Source: Microbacterium sp.
GTDB taxonomy: Bacteria > Actinomycetota > Actinomycetes > Actinomycetales > Microbacteriaceae
Reading direction: 5' to 3'
DNA length: 50,397 nucleotides
Assembly (NCBI RefSeq): GCF_026393345.1
Contig: NZ_JAPLAI010000067.1
Location: forward strand, 1 to 50,397
The translations under genes and the position numbers were made by a program. This document shows, in pieces, positions 37,292 through 45,496 of the stretch (position 1 is the stretch's first letter; every line of letters starts with the position of its first letter). The notes under the pieces were generated by a model. The model was not told the DNA's origin. It searched no databases and worked only from the letters and a program-made list of their open reading frames with translations.

Positions 37292-38029
37292 GTGCGCCCC
37301 CGCACGTCCGCATCCGCCGCATCCCCCCACCTCCACCTGTCCTCCGCGTCCCCCCGCACCCTCGCCATCGGTGCCGCCGTCCTCGCCGCCGTGGCCACCC
37401 TGTTCGGCGTCACCAACGCCGACGCCCTCGAACCCGCCGACTCGACCGCCACCGTCTTGCGCGCGGTCGACACCGACGCCGACTTCTTCGTCGGCATCGC
37501 CCGCGCCACCGCCGCGTCCGCCGCCGGCAAGATCGACACCACCTCGCTCGAGGTGCAGATCGCACAACTCGACGACGCGGACACCCTGAACCCCCTCACG
37601 GTCGACGCGCTGACCGACCAGCTGCGCACCACGACCACACAGACCGCCGCCGCCCTGACGGTGTACGAGCAGCAGCAGGCTGCCGCCGCCGCTGCCGCCG
37701 AAGCGCTGGCGCAGGCCAACACCCCCGACGGCGCCCGCGCCACCGCCCGCGCGATGGCCGCGGAGCGCTACGGCTGGGGCGACGACCAGTTCTCCTGCCT
37801 GAACTCGCTGTGGCAGAAGGAATCGAGCTGGAACTTCCAGGCCGAGAACTCCAGCAGCGGCGCCTACGGCATCCCGCAGTCGCTGCCGGGCTCGAAGATG
37901 GCGACCGTCGGCGCCGACTGGCAGACGGTCGCTGCGACCCAGATCGCCTGGGGCCTCGACTACATCTCGCGCGCCTACGGCAGCCCCTGCTCCGCGTGGT
38001 CCCACTCCCAGTCCACGAACTGGTATTGA
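37292..38029 (+). CDS. Secreted transglycosylase-like (SLT/RPF-type fold) cell-wall protein
   Basis: A 245-residue protein. A basic start leads to a hydrophobic segment (about 22-42), probably a signal peptide ending near NADA; a helical alanine-rich middle (about 60-150) follows. The C-terminal 85 residues, starting RYGWGDDQFSCLN, then WQKESSWNFQAENSSSGAYGIPQ, resemble lysozyme-like transglycosylase domains, with E in QKESSW as the probable catalytic acid and the paired cysteines as a disulfide. The GTG at 37292 has AGAGGAG 4 bases upstream; the 55-codon upstream extension is the leader read in frame. Confidence 0.8.
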   Translation: MRPRTSASAASPHLHLSSASPRTLAIGAAVLAAVATLFGVTNADALEPADSTATVLRAVDTDADFFVGIARATAASAAGKIDTTSLEVQIAQLDDADTLNPLTVDALTDQLRTTTTQTAAALTVYEQQQAAAAAAAEALAQANTPDGARATARAMAAERYGWGDDQFSCLNSLWQKESSWNFQAENSSSGAYGIPQSLPGSKMATVGADWQTVAATQIAWGLDYISRAYGSPCSAWSHSQSTNWY

Positions 38030-38088
38030 CGCCCCGCCCGTCCGCATCCGGGTGACGCCAGCCGGCCCGGACGAACGCCCGTCGGACG

Positions 38089-38484
38089 TCAGCCGCCGGC
38101 GCCGGGCGGGGTGCGGCGGGAGTCGGCGAGCTCGTCGACGTACAGCGAGCTGCGGTCGACCGTGCCGTTGCGGTACGCCTGCCGCCCGACCATGTGCGCC
38201 GACAGCGGGGCGGTCGCGAGCTGGAACAGCACCACCGGGATGAGGAACGCCACCACGGGCCAGGACCGCAGCGACAGCGCGATCGCCAGGCACACCAGGA
38301 TCAGCCCGAGCACCTGTGGCTTCGTGGCGGCGTGGAGCCGCGTCGGAACGTCGCGGAACCGCACCATCCCGATTGCGGCGGTCAGGCACAGCAGTGCCCC
38401 GAGGAGGATCAGCACCAGCGCGGCGCCGTCGAGCCACGCGTCGAGCGGGGTCGTGACGGGGTCGATCGCGTCGAGCAGTCGCAT
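38089..38484 (-). CDS. mrpG: Mrp Na+/H+ antiporter subunit G
   Basis: A 131-residue protein with three helices (about 20-40, 48-68, 72-92), of the MrpG/MnhG family; the stretch GMVRFRDVPTRLHAATKPQVLG is typical. Last gene of the mrp operon, starting 4 bases after mrpF. A C-terminal tail of about 40 residues is hydrophilic. It is needed for assembly of the whole complex. Confidence 0.9.
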   Translation of the reverse strand: MRLLDAIDPVTTPLDAWLDGAALVLILLGALLCLTAAIGMVRFRDVPTRLHAATKPQVLGLILVCLAIALSLRSWPVVAFLIPVVLFQLATAPLSAHMVGRQAYRNGTVDRSSLYVDELADSRRTPPGAGG

Positions 38485-38488
38485 CGCG

Positions 38489-38749
38489 TCACCGGTCCCT
38501 TCGTGCCACGAAGCGGGCGATCGAGATGGTCCCGAACACCCCCACCGCGGCGATGATCAGCAGCACCGGAAGGGTGCGGGTGTGGTGGTTCAGCGCCATG
38601 TCGGCGCCCAGCACGCACATCACCTCGGTCAGCAGCACATCCGAGGCGACGGCGCGGTCGAGGATCGACGGGCCCACGATGATCCGCCACACCGTGATGA
38701 CGGCGGCCGCGGCGAAGACCACGGCGATGACGACGAGCAGGGGATTCAT
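38489..38749 (-). CDS. mrpF: Mrp Na+/H+ antiporter subunit F
   Basis: An 86-residue protein with three helices and the MrpF core motif RIIVGPSILDRAVASDVL. ATG 38749 overlaps the mrpE stop in ATGA; the longer frame upstream lies inside mrpE. It takes part in the hetero-oligomeric antiporter that exchanges Na+ for protons. Confidence 0.92.
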   Translation of the reverse strand: MNPLLVVIAVVFAAAAVITVWRIIVGPSILDRAVASDVLLTEVMCVLGADMALNHHTRTLPVLLIIAAVGVFGTISIARFVARRDR

Positions 38750-39300
38750 CGCGCTCCCTCCCGGATCCGCTGCACCTGGGCGCGGGATCCGACCGCCTTG
38801 ACGATACGTCGCTCCCATCGGAGCACACTCGCCCGGTGATGCTCCACGTCCTCGTCATCGTGCACCCCGATCACATGCAGGTACAGGATGCGGCGGTCAC
38901 GGTCGACGTCGACGATGAGCGAGCCCGGGATGAGGGATGCGGTCACCGCAGTGTGCGCGAGGATCAGGTCGTCGTCGACGAGCAGCGGAACCGCGATCAC
39001 CGCGGTGCCCGGGTAGCGGCGCGGATCCAGCACCTGCCACGCCACCGTCAGCGAGCCCCGCACCACCGCGGCGAGGAACGTGACGACGAAGACGATTCCG
39101 AACCACAGGTTCACCCGGCCCGACAACTCCACCGGCGGCAGCCGGAAGACCCGTGTCACCACGACCGCCGCGATCAGGCCGGTGAGGAAGGCGATGAGGG
39201 TGAATTGCCCCCACAGCAGCATCCACAACGCGATCAGCCACAGGAAGAACGGCAGCTGTCGCCAGGTCTGGACGAGAAAGCGCTTCTTGGTGGGGCTCAT
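38746..39300 (-). CDS. mrpE: Mrp Na+/H+ antiporter subunit E
   Basis: A 184-residue protein with two N-terminal helices (about 17-55), a third near 65-85 and a cytoplasmic domain with the MrpE-type stretch TVAWQVLDPRRYPGTAVIAVP and LIPGSLIVDVD. ATG 39300 overlaps the mrpD stop in ATGA; the longer in-frame reading is an artefact. Length is normal for MrpE. Confidence 0.92.
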   Translation of the reverse strand: MSPTKKRFLVQTWRQLPFFLWLIALWMLLWGQFTLIAFLTGLIAAVVVTRVFRLPPVELSGRVNLWFGIVFVVTFLAAVVRGSLTVAWQVLDPRRYPGTAVIAVPLLVDDDLILAHTAVTASLIPGSLIVDVDRDRRILYLHVIGVHDDEDVEHHRASVLRWERRIVKAVGSRAQVQRIREGAR

Positions 39301-40856
39301 GAGTCCACCGCGTCTTCCACCTGCACGAGGCGGACGGGGTCCTGCAGCGCGTCGCCGATGCGCACGCATACGTCGTAGAGGGGTCCGGCGAACACGGTCA
39401 GCGCGACGGTCACCGCGACCATGCCCGCCGTTGCGGCGGTCATGACCCGAGGGATGGCGCGGCGCTCGGTCTGCACCGAAGCCTCCGGAGCGTCGTGCAG
39501 GTAGGCGACCCGCGCCTCGGCCTCCGTCTCGTCGGGGGCGTCGTCCTCCCGCCAGAAGCCCATGTTCCAGGCCCGCATGAGGGCGTACAGGGTGAGGAGG
39601 GAGGTGATGACACCGGCCACGATCAGCACGATCATGAGCGGCGTGCCTTCGGCCGCGGCGGCGTCGAACAGCGCGTACTTGCCGATGAAGCCGGAGAACG
39701 GCGGCAGCCCGCCGAGGTTCACGGCCGGGATGAAGTACAGCACGGCGATCACCGGGGCCGTCCGCATCAAACCCCTGAGCTTCGTGATGGAGGTGGTCCC
39801 GGCCCGGCGCTCGACGAGTCCCACCGCGAGGAACAGGGTGGTCTGCACCACGATGTGGTGGACCATGTAGTAGATCGTGGCGCCGATGGCAGCGGGCGTC
39901 GCGATCGCGATCCCGAACACCATGTAGCCGATGTGGCTGACGAGCGTGAACGACAGGATGCGTTTGAGTTCGGCCTGCGCGACCGCACCGAGGACGCCGA
40001 CGATCATGGTCGCGAGCGCGACGATCAGCAGCAACGTGTTCACGTCGTTGTCGGCGAACAGCTGCGTCTCAGTACGGATCATCGCGTACACGCCGACTTT
40101 GGTCAGCAACCCCGCGAACACCGCGGTGACCGGCGCGGGCGCCGTCGGGTACGAGTCGGGTAGCCAGAACGACAGCGGGAACACGGCCGCCTTGATGCTG
40201 AAAGCGAGCAGCAGCATGAGATGCAGCACGAGCTGCACGTCCTGCGGGATCTCCGTCATCCGCTCGGCGATCTGCGCCATGTTGACGGTGCCGAGAGCAC
40301 CGTAGATCATCGCGATCGCGGCGAGGAAGAGCACCGACGACACCAGCGAGACGACGATGTAGACGATGCCGGAGCGGATGCGCGCTTCCGTGCCCCCGAG
40401 AGTGATGAGCACGTACGAGGCCACGAGGAGGATCTCGAACCCGACGTACAGGTTGAACAGGTCGCCGGCGATGAAGGCGGTGAAGATGCCGGCCGACAGG
40501 ATCAGGTACGACGGGTGGAAGATCGAGACCGGAGTGTCGTCGTCGCCGTCGGCCGCGCCCTGGCCCACCGAGAAGAGGAGCACCGCGAGCAGCACGATGC
40601 TCGAGACGAGCACGAGGAGAGCGGCGAGCCGGTCGACATAGAGGACGATCCCGAACGGCACCGGCCAGCCGCCGACCGCCACGGCGAGCGGCGCGCCGGC
40701 GTCCACCGTGACCAGCAGCACGGCCGCGATGACCGAGACGGCGGTCAGCGTGGTGATCGACACCCCCACCTGGATGCGGCGGTGGCGGCCGAAGATGAGG
40801 GTTGCGGCCGCGCCGAGCAGCGGCAGCGTGACCAGCAGCGGGACGAGGGCGGTCAT
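39297..40856 (-). CDS. mrpD: Mrp Na+/H+ antiporter subunit D
   Basis: A 519-residue protein with about 14 helices, homologous to complex I ND2/ND4/ND5-type subunits. The proton-path residues are present: Glu in LYVGFEILLVASYVL and Lys in FSIKAAVFPLSFWLPDSYP. The cytoplasmic C-terminal loop carries an acidic patch. The start overlaps the mrpC stop by 4 bases. Confidence 0.94.
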   Translation of the reverse strand: MTALVPLLVTLPLLGAAATLIFGRHRRIQVGVSITTLTAVSVIAAVLLVTVDAGAPLAVAVGGWPVPFGIVLYVDRLAALLVLVSSIVLLAVLLFSVGQGAADGDDDTPVSIFHPSYLILSAGIFTAFIAGDLFNLYVGFEILLVASYVLITLGGTEARIRSGIVYIVVSLVSSVLFLAAIAMIYGALGTVNMAQIAERMTEIPQDVQLVLHLMLLLAFSIKAAVFPLSFWLPDSYPTAPAPVTAVFAGLLTKVGVYAMIRTETQLFADNDVNTLLLIVALATMIVGVLGAVAQAELKRILSFTLVSHIGYMVFGIAIATPAAIGATIYYMVHHIVVQTTLFLAVGLVERRAGTTSITKLRGLMRTAPVIAVLYFIPAVNLGGLPPFSGFIGKYALFDAAAAEGTPLMIVLIVAGVITSLLTLYALMRAWNMGFWREDDAPDETEAEARVAYLHDAPEASVQTERRAIPRVMTAATAGMVAVTVALTVFAGPLYDVCVRIGDALQDPVRLVQVEDAVDS

Positions 40857-41377
40857 GCCTGGCCTCCCTCGGGGCCGCGATCGGTCGGCGCATCGTCACG
40901 GATGCCCGCGACGTCCGCGCTGCCGAGCACGGTGATCGGGGACGTGTCGACATCGACGAAGTCGGTCGTGGCGTCGTCGTCCTCGTCGGTGATCTCCTCG
41001 TCGATCGCCTCGTCCGCCTCGGCACCGCGGGCGCGGACGGCCATGTCCTCGACATCGTCCTCGACGGTGTCGGCCTGGCCGAGCTGCCAGGACCGGTAGA
41101 TGAGGGCGAGGAGGAAGGCCGAGACGGCGAACGTGATGACGATCGCGGTGAGGGTGAGCGCCTGCGGCAGCGGGTCGGAGAACGCATCCTTCTCCCCGGC
41201 GCCGAAGAACGGGGCGAGGCCGGGGCGGCCCATGACGATGAGCAGCAGCAGGTTCGCCGCGTTCCCGAGCAGCAGGAAGCCGATGAGGACGCGGGTGAGG
41301 CTGCGTTCCAGCATCGCGTACACGCCGCAGGCGAAGAGGACGGCCATGACGATGATGAGGACGAGCGAGACGTTCAC
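40853..41377 (-). CDS. mrpC: Mrp Na+/H+ antiporter subunit C with acidic C-terminal extension
   Basis: A 174-residue protein. Three helices (about 4-22, 27-47, 75-97) form the NuoK-like MrpC core, including YAMLERSLTRVLIGFLLLGNAANL. A C-terminal tail of about 65 residues follows, very rich in Asp and Glu (EEITDEDDDATTDF), longer than in many MrpC proteins. The start is the GTG at 41377 overlapping the mrpA stop (GTGA). Confidence 0.9.
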   Translation of the reverse strand: MNVSLVLIIVMAVLFACGVYAMLERSLTRVLIGFLLLGNAANLLLLIVMGRPGLAPFFGAGEKDAFSDPLPQALTLTAIVITFAVSAFLLALIYRSWQLGQADTVEDDVEDMAVRARGAEADEAIDEEITDEDDDATTDFVDVDTSPITVLGSADVAGIRDDAPTDRGPEGGQA

Positions 41378-44277
41378 GGCACCCTCACCCCCTCGTCGCG
41401 CAGTTCCTGCGTCTGCCGGTCGACCTCGGCGCCGAGGCTGCGGAGCACGTCGAGGACGAGTCCGATGACGACGAGGTACACGCCGATATCGAAGATCGTC
41501 GAACTGACGAACTCGATGTGACCGAGCACCGGGATGTCCGCCTCGAAGAAGGCACTCGTGAGTGGCGGCGCACCGAACAGCAGCGGCACGAGGGCGCACC
41601 CGACGGCGAGGATCATCCCGACGCCCAGGAGGCGCCCCGGATCGGCGGGCGCCGCCGCGCCCAGTTCATGTCGCCCACCGGCGACGTAACGCATGACCAG
41701 TGCCATGCCGGCGATGAGCCCGCCGGCGAACCCGCCGCCGGGCAGGTTGTGTCCGGCGAACAGCACGTACAGCGACACGATGATGATCGAGTGGAACAGC
41801 ACCCGCACGATGATCTCGAGCAGGATGGATCTGTTCTCCGGGCGCACCCGCTGACCGCCGAGGAGCCACGCGCGCTGCCCGGTGACGCCGGCACCCTGCG
41901 GCCGGATGCCGTCGTCGGTCTCCAGGAGCAGCCGACGGGACCGCACCTGCTGCAGCGGCCGGGTGAGGTCGGAGAGCGTGTCGGAGCGGTGGGTGACGAA
42001 CACGAGCGAGGCGACGCCGGTCGCGGCGAGGATGAGCACGGAGAGCTCGCCCATGGTGTCCCAGCCGCGCAGGTCCACGAGGGCGACGTTGACGACGTTC
42101 TTGCCGTGACCGAGGTCGTAGGCGAGCTCCGGGAACGCGACCGAGATGGGTTCTGCGACGCGGGCGCCGGTGGCCACGATCGCGACCAGCGCCATGGTCA
42201 GGCCGACGCCGACGGCGAGCACCGCGCGGGCGATCGGGGCCACCGATTCGTTGTGCTCCCCCATGCGCGCCGGGATGCGGCGCAGCACCAGGGCGAAGGC
42301 GACCAGGGTGACCGTCTCGACGAGGATCTGCGTGAGAGCGAGGTCGGGGGCGCCGCTGGTGGCGAACAGCAGCACCATGCCGCTGCCGGTGACGGCGACG
42401 AGCACCACGCCGGTGTACCGCTTCCGGGCCTGCACCGCGACGATGCCCGCGATGATCATGATGGGCGCGATCGCGAGCTGCGTGGGTGACTGCCAGGCGT
42501 CGAGGTCGGTCCGCCAGTCACCGCCGGCGAGCAGTGCGGTGCCCTGCGACGCCACGAACACGATGAAGATGGTGCCGACGTACAGCGGCAGCGATCCGCG
42601 CTGGGTGAAACTCGTCGTCGCGACCGCCGCGCGAAGGACGCCGCGGATGGTGACGTTGTAGGCGTCGACCGCGGTGAACGGCAGCATCCGGGCGCGGTCG
42701 ACCCAGCGCACCCGCAGGGCGAGCCAGAAGACGAGGGCCCCGAGCAGGATCGTCAGCACCGAGATGCCGAGCGCGGGTTCGAGACCATGCCACAGCGCCA
42801 GATGCGCGACGTGGTCGCCGTGAACGGGGATCGTGTCGGCGTAGCCGGCGAGCGCGGTGTCGAGCCACGGCGCAGCGAGTCCGCTGACCAGGGTGAGGGC
42901 GGCGAGCAGCACCGGCACCGCCACGAAGCCCTTCGGCGGGCGGGGCCACGGCGTGGGCTCGCGGCGCGCGCCGTCCGCGTCCCGCTTGGTCCAGAAGGCT
43001 CCCCAGACGAACCGGATGCCGTAGGCCACGGTGAGAGCCGACCCCAGGGCGACGCCGACGAGCGCGACGATCCCCCACGCCGACCCCTCGTCGAGGAGCG
43101 CGGTGAGCGCGCCTTCTTTCGCGACGAAACCGATCGTGGGGAGGATCCCGGCCATCGAGGCGACGGCGACCATGGCGAACGCCGCGAGCACGGGAGCCTG
43201 ACGACCGATGCCCGACAGTTCGCCCACGTTGCGGGTGGAGAGCTGGTGGTCGATGATGCCGACGACGAGGAAGAGCGACGACTTGAAGAGGGCATGGCTG
43301 AGGAGCAGCGCCAGGCCCGCGAGCGCCGCGTCGCGGGTGCCGAAGCCGAGGACGACCGTGAGCAGGCCCAGCTGGCTCACCGTGCCGAAGGCGAGAATGC
43401 GTTTCAGGTCGGATTCGCGCAGCGCCTGGATGCCGCCGAGAAGCATCGTGAGCACGCCCAGCGTGATGACGACCGGGCGCCAGGGCGCGGCCACCGCGTA
43501 CACGGGCGCGAATCGGGCGATGAGGTAGATCCCGGCCTTCACCATGGCCGCCGCGTGCAGGTACGCGCTCACCGGGGTGGGGGCTGCCATGGCGCCGGGC
43601 AGCCAGAAGTGGAACGGGAAGATGGCGGACTTGCTGAGCGCCCCCACGAGGAGCAGCACCAGTGCCGCATCCACGACCGGGCCGGTCGGCGCCTCGGCGA
43701 GGATCGTCGACAGGCTCGTCGTGCCGGACTCCACGACGAGCAGCACCACGCCGATGAGCATGACGAGCCCGCCGAGCGACGTCACGAGTAGGGCCTGCAG
43801 GGCGGCACGCCTGCTCGCACCACGGGCATGGTAGAAGCCGATGAGGAGGTACGAGAGCACGCTCGTGATCTCCCAGAACATGACCAGCACCACGATGTCA
43901 TCGGTGAGGACGAGCCCGTACATCGCCCCGGCGAAGGCGAGCAGTACGGCGGCGAACTGGCCGAGCCCGGTCTTCTTTCCCGCGAAGTACCAGCGGCAGT
44001 AGATCATGACGAGGGCACCGACGCCGGTGACGATCAGCGCGAGGACCCATCCGAGCGTGTCCATCCGCATCGACAACGAGATGTCGAGGCCGGGGATCCA
44101 CGCGAAGCTCTCGAACGGCGTCTCACCGGCGATGACGGCGGGTCCCTGCGCGGCGGTGTAGCCGAACGCGACCGTCGGCAGGATCGCCGCGACGAGGAAG
44201 GCGCGGGAGCCGAGGCGCCCGACCAGCCACGGCACGATCAGCGGGACGAGGGCGAACGCGGCGAGGAGGGCCAGCAT
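41374..44277 (-). CDS. mrpA: Mrp Na+/H+ antiporter subunit A fused to subunit B domain
   Basis: A 967-residue protein. The N-terminal part (about 1-750) is MrpA, with the ND5-like proton pathway: Glu in MFWEITSVLSYLLIGF and Lys in GALSKSAIFPFHFWLPGAM. The C-terminal part (from about 815: RPENRSILLEIIVRVLFHSI) is the MrpB/MnhB domain, so A and B are one protein, as is usual in actinobacteria. The ATG at 44277 has GGAGG 5 bases upstream, and TAGACT at 44356-44351 (minus strand) just after the lacI stop is the likely promoter. The operon is A(B)-C-D-E-F-G. Confidence 0.95.
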   Translation of the reverse strand: MLALLAAFALVPLIVPWLVGRLGSRAFLVAAILPTVAFGYTAAQGPAVIAGETPFESFAWIPGLDISLSMRMDTLGWVLALIVTGVGALVMIYCRWYFAGKKTGLGQFAAVLLAFAGAMYGLVLTDDIVVLVMFWEITSVLSYLLIGFYHARGASRRAALQALLVTSLGGLVMLIGVVLLVVESGTTSLSTILAEAPTGPVVDAALVLLLVGALSKSAIFPFHFWLPGAMAAPTPVSAYLHAAAMVKAGIYLIARFAPVYAVAAPWRPVVITLGVLTMLLGGIQALRESDLKRILAFGTVSQLGLLTVVLGFGTRDAALAGLALLLSHALFKSSLFLVVGIIDHQLSTRNVGELSGIGRQAPVLAAFAMVAVASMAGILPTIGFVAKEGALTALLDEGSAWGIVALVGVALGSALTVAYGIRFVWGAFWTKRDADGARREPTPWPRPPKGFVAVPVLLAALTLVSGLAAPWLDTALAGYADTIPVHGDHVAHLALWHGLEPALGISVLTILLGALVFWLALRVRWVDRARMLPFTAVDAYNVTIRGVLRAAVATTSFTQRGSLPLYVGTIFIVFVASQGTALLAGGDWRTDLDAWQSPTQLAIAPIMIIAGIVAVQARKRYTGVVLVAVTGSGMVLLFATSGAPDLALTQILVETVTLVAFALVLRRIPARMGEHNESVAPIARAVLAVGVGLTMALVAIVATGARVAEPISVAFPELAYDLGHGKNVVNVALVDLRGWDTMGELSVLILAATGVASLVFVTHRSDTLSDLTRPLQQVRSRRLLLETDDGIRPQGAGVTGQRAWLLGGQRVRPENRSILLEIIVRVLFHSIIIVSLYVLFAGHNLPGGGFAGGLIAGMALVMRYVAGGRHELGAAAPADPGRLLGVGMILAVGCALVPLLFGAPPLTSAFFEADIPVLGHIEFVSSTIFDIGVYLVVIGLVLDVLRSLGAEVDRQTQELRDEGVRVP

Positions 44278-44350
44278 CGGGCCTCCTCGGGGTCGTCGGC
44301 CGGTTACGTGCGGCGCGAACCGGACTCAGGCGATCGGGGTGTCGGGGCCC

Positions 44351-44356
44351 AGTCTA
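44351..44356 (-). promoter_or_regulatory. -10 box of the mrp operon
   Basis: TAGACT on the minus strand, about 75 bases before the mrpA ATG, leaving a leader of about 65 bases with a GGAGG site. It begins immediately after the lacI stop codon at 44365, which supports a separate promoter for mrp. Confidence 0.5.
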
Positions 44357-44364
44357 CGTGACGG

Positions 44365-45417
44365 CTATGAGCGGGGCGGCGGCGGGGCAGAGGTGTCCCC
44401 GCGCCGGAACGTGGTGGTGAGGTGGATGGATGCGGGCATTGCATCGGCCAGCATGGCCGTGATCGCGGCGCCCGCGGCGCGCCCCTTCGCCGCCGCCGGC
44501 TGCACCATGGTGGTGAGAGTCAGCGGCGCGATGCCGTCGGCCGAGATGCCGTCGAAGCCGGTCACCGAGATGTCTTCGGGCACGCGGAGACCTGCGTCGC
44601 GGATCGCACGGACCACGCCGACAGCGAGCAGATCGCTCTGCGCGATGACGGCGGTCGGCCGCGGCTGCTGGGCGAGCACGGCCTGTCCCGCGGCGTAGCC
44701 CTCGTCGACGAGGCTGCTGCGGGTGACGTAGATCCGCGCGTCGGGGAAGACGTCGCGGACCCCCGCGAGCCGGTCGCGCGTCACGTCCACGGTGATCTCC
44801 CCCGCCGTGACGCCCTCCGCCCAGCCCGCCTCGCGCCGGGCGTCGAGGGCGAGGGTCACGGTCACGACGTCCTCGTGTCCGAGCTCGCGGAGGTGATGGG
44901 CGATGGCCGCCTGTCCCTCGCGGTTGTCGAGGCGGATCTGCGGCACGCCCTCCCCCGCATCGCCCTCGATGACGACGACCGGGAGGCCGCGCGAACGGAC
45001 CACATCGAGGGCGTCCCGCATCCGGGTGCTGCATCCGATGAGGACGACGGCGTCGACGGGGGCGGAGTTCAGCGTCAGTTCGCCCTCCGCGGCGTCATCG
45101 CGCAGGAGGAGCAACCCGGAGCCGAGGTCGGCCAGGGCGTCCGCGAGGCCATCCATCATCACGGTGGTAACCGGGTCGAGGAACGCCGTGCCGAGCCGGT
45201 CGCCGAACACGACACCCACGATGCCCGATCGACCGCGGCGCAGGGACGCCGCCCGCGGGTCGGGCCCGGTGTACCCGAGGGATGCTGCCGCCTCGATCAC
45301 CCGCTGCCGGGTCTGCTCCGACACCGGTGTCTTGCCGCTGAACACGACCGACGCCGTCGAGGCCGCGACGCCTGCCTCGCGCGCCACGTCGGCGATGGTG
45401 GCTCTGCGCACGCTCAT
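44365..45417 (-). CDS. LacI-family transcriptional regulator
   Basis: A 350-residue repressor. The DNA-binding helix-turn-helix and hinge are at about 5-60 (ATIADVAREAGVAASTASVV, with TRQRVIEAAASLGYTGPDPRAASLRRG), followed by a periplasmic-binding-protein-like effector domain to about 335. The ATG at 45417 has TACCAT 6 bases upstream. The divergent neighbour is an MFS transporter, and two identical palindromes lie between them, so it probably controls both genes. Effector unknown, likely a sugar or related small molecule. Confidence 0.9.
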   Translation of the reverse strand: MSVRRATIADVAREAGVAASTASVVFSGKTPVSEQTRQRVIEAAASLGYTGPDPRAASLRRGRSGIVGVVFGDRLGTAFLDPVTTVMMDGLADALADLGSGLLLLRDDAAEGELTLNSAPVDAVVLIGCSTRMRDALDVVRSRGLPVVVIEGDAGEGVPQIRLDNREGQAAIAHHLRELGHEDVVTVTLALDARREAGWAEGVTAGEITVDVTRDRLAGVRDVFPDARIYVTRSSLVDEGYAAGQAVLAQQPRPTAVIAQSDLLAVGVVRAIRDAGLRVPEDISVTGFDGISADGIAPLTLTTMVQPAAAKGRAAGAAITAMLADAMPASIHLTTTFRRGDTSAPPPPRS

Positions 45418-45423
45418 GGTCCG

Positions 45424-45429
45424 ATGGTA
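45424..45429 (-). promoter_or_regulatory. Leaderless-type -10 box of the lacI gene
   Basis: TACCAT on the minus strand, then 6 bases, then the ATG at 45417. The operator at 45443 covers its -35 region. Confidence 0.6.
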
Positions 45430-45442
45430 GCCGGGATCGACT

Positions 45443-45454
45443 CGAATCGATTCG
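45443..45454. promoter_or_regulatory. LacI-family operator copy 1
   Basis: CGAATCGATTCG, a perfect 12-base palindrome with a central CG as in LacI-family sites. With one flanking base on each side (TCGAATCGATTCGG) it is identical to copy 2. It overlaps the -35 region of the lacI gene, implying autoregulation. Confidence 0.75.
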
Positions 45455-45471
45455 GCCTTCGGTGGTGCAAT

Positions 45472-45483
45472 CGAATCGATTCG
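45472..45483. promoter_or_regulatory. LacI-family operator copy 2
   Basis: CGAATCGATTCG, identical to copy 1 and 29 bases from it. It ends 1 base before the -10 box of the MFS gene, so a bound repressor would block that promoter. Confidence 0.75.
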
Positions 45484-45484
45484 G

Positions 45485-45490
45485 TACAGT
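45485..45490 (+). promoter_or_regulatory. Leaderless-type -10 box of the MFS gene
   Basis: TACAGT, then 6 bases, then the GTG at 45497. Confidence 0.6.
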
Positions 45491-45496
45491 GGTCGG

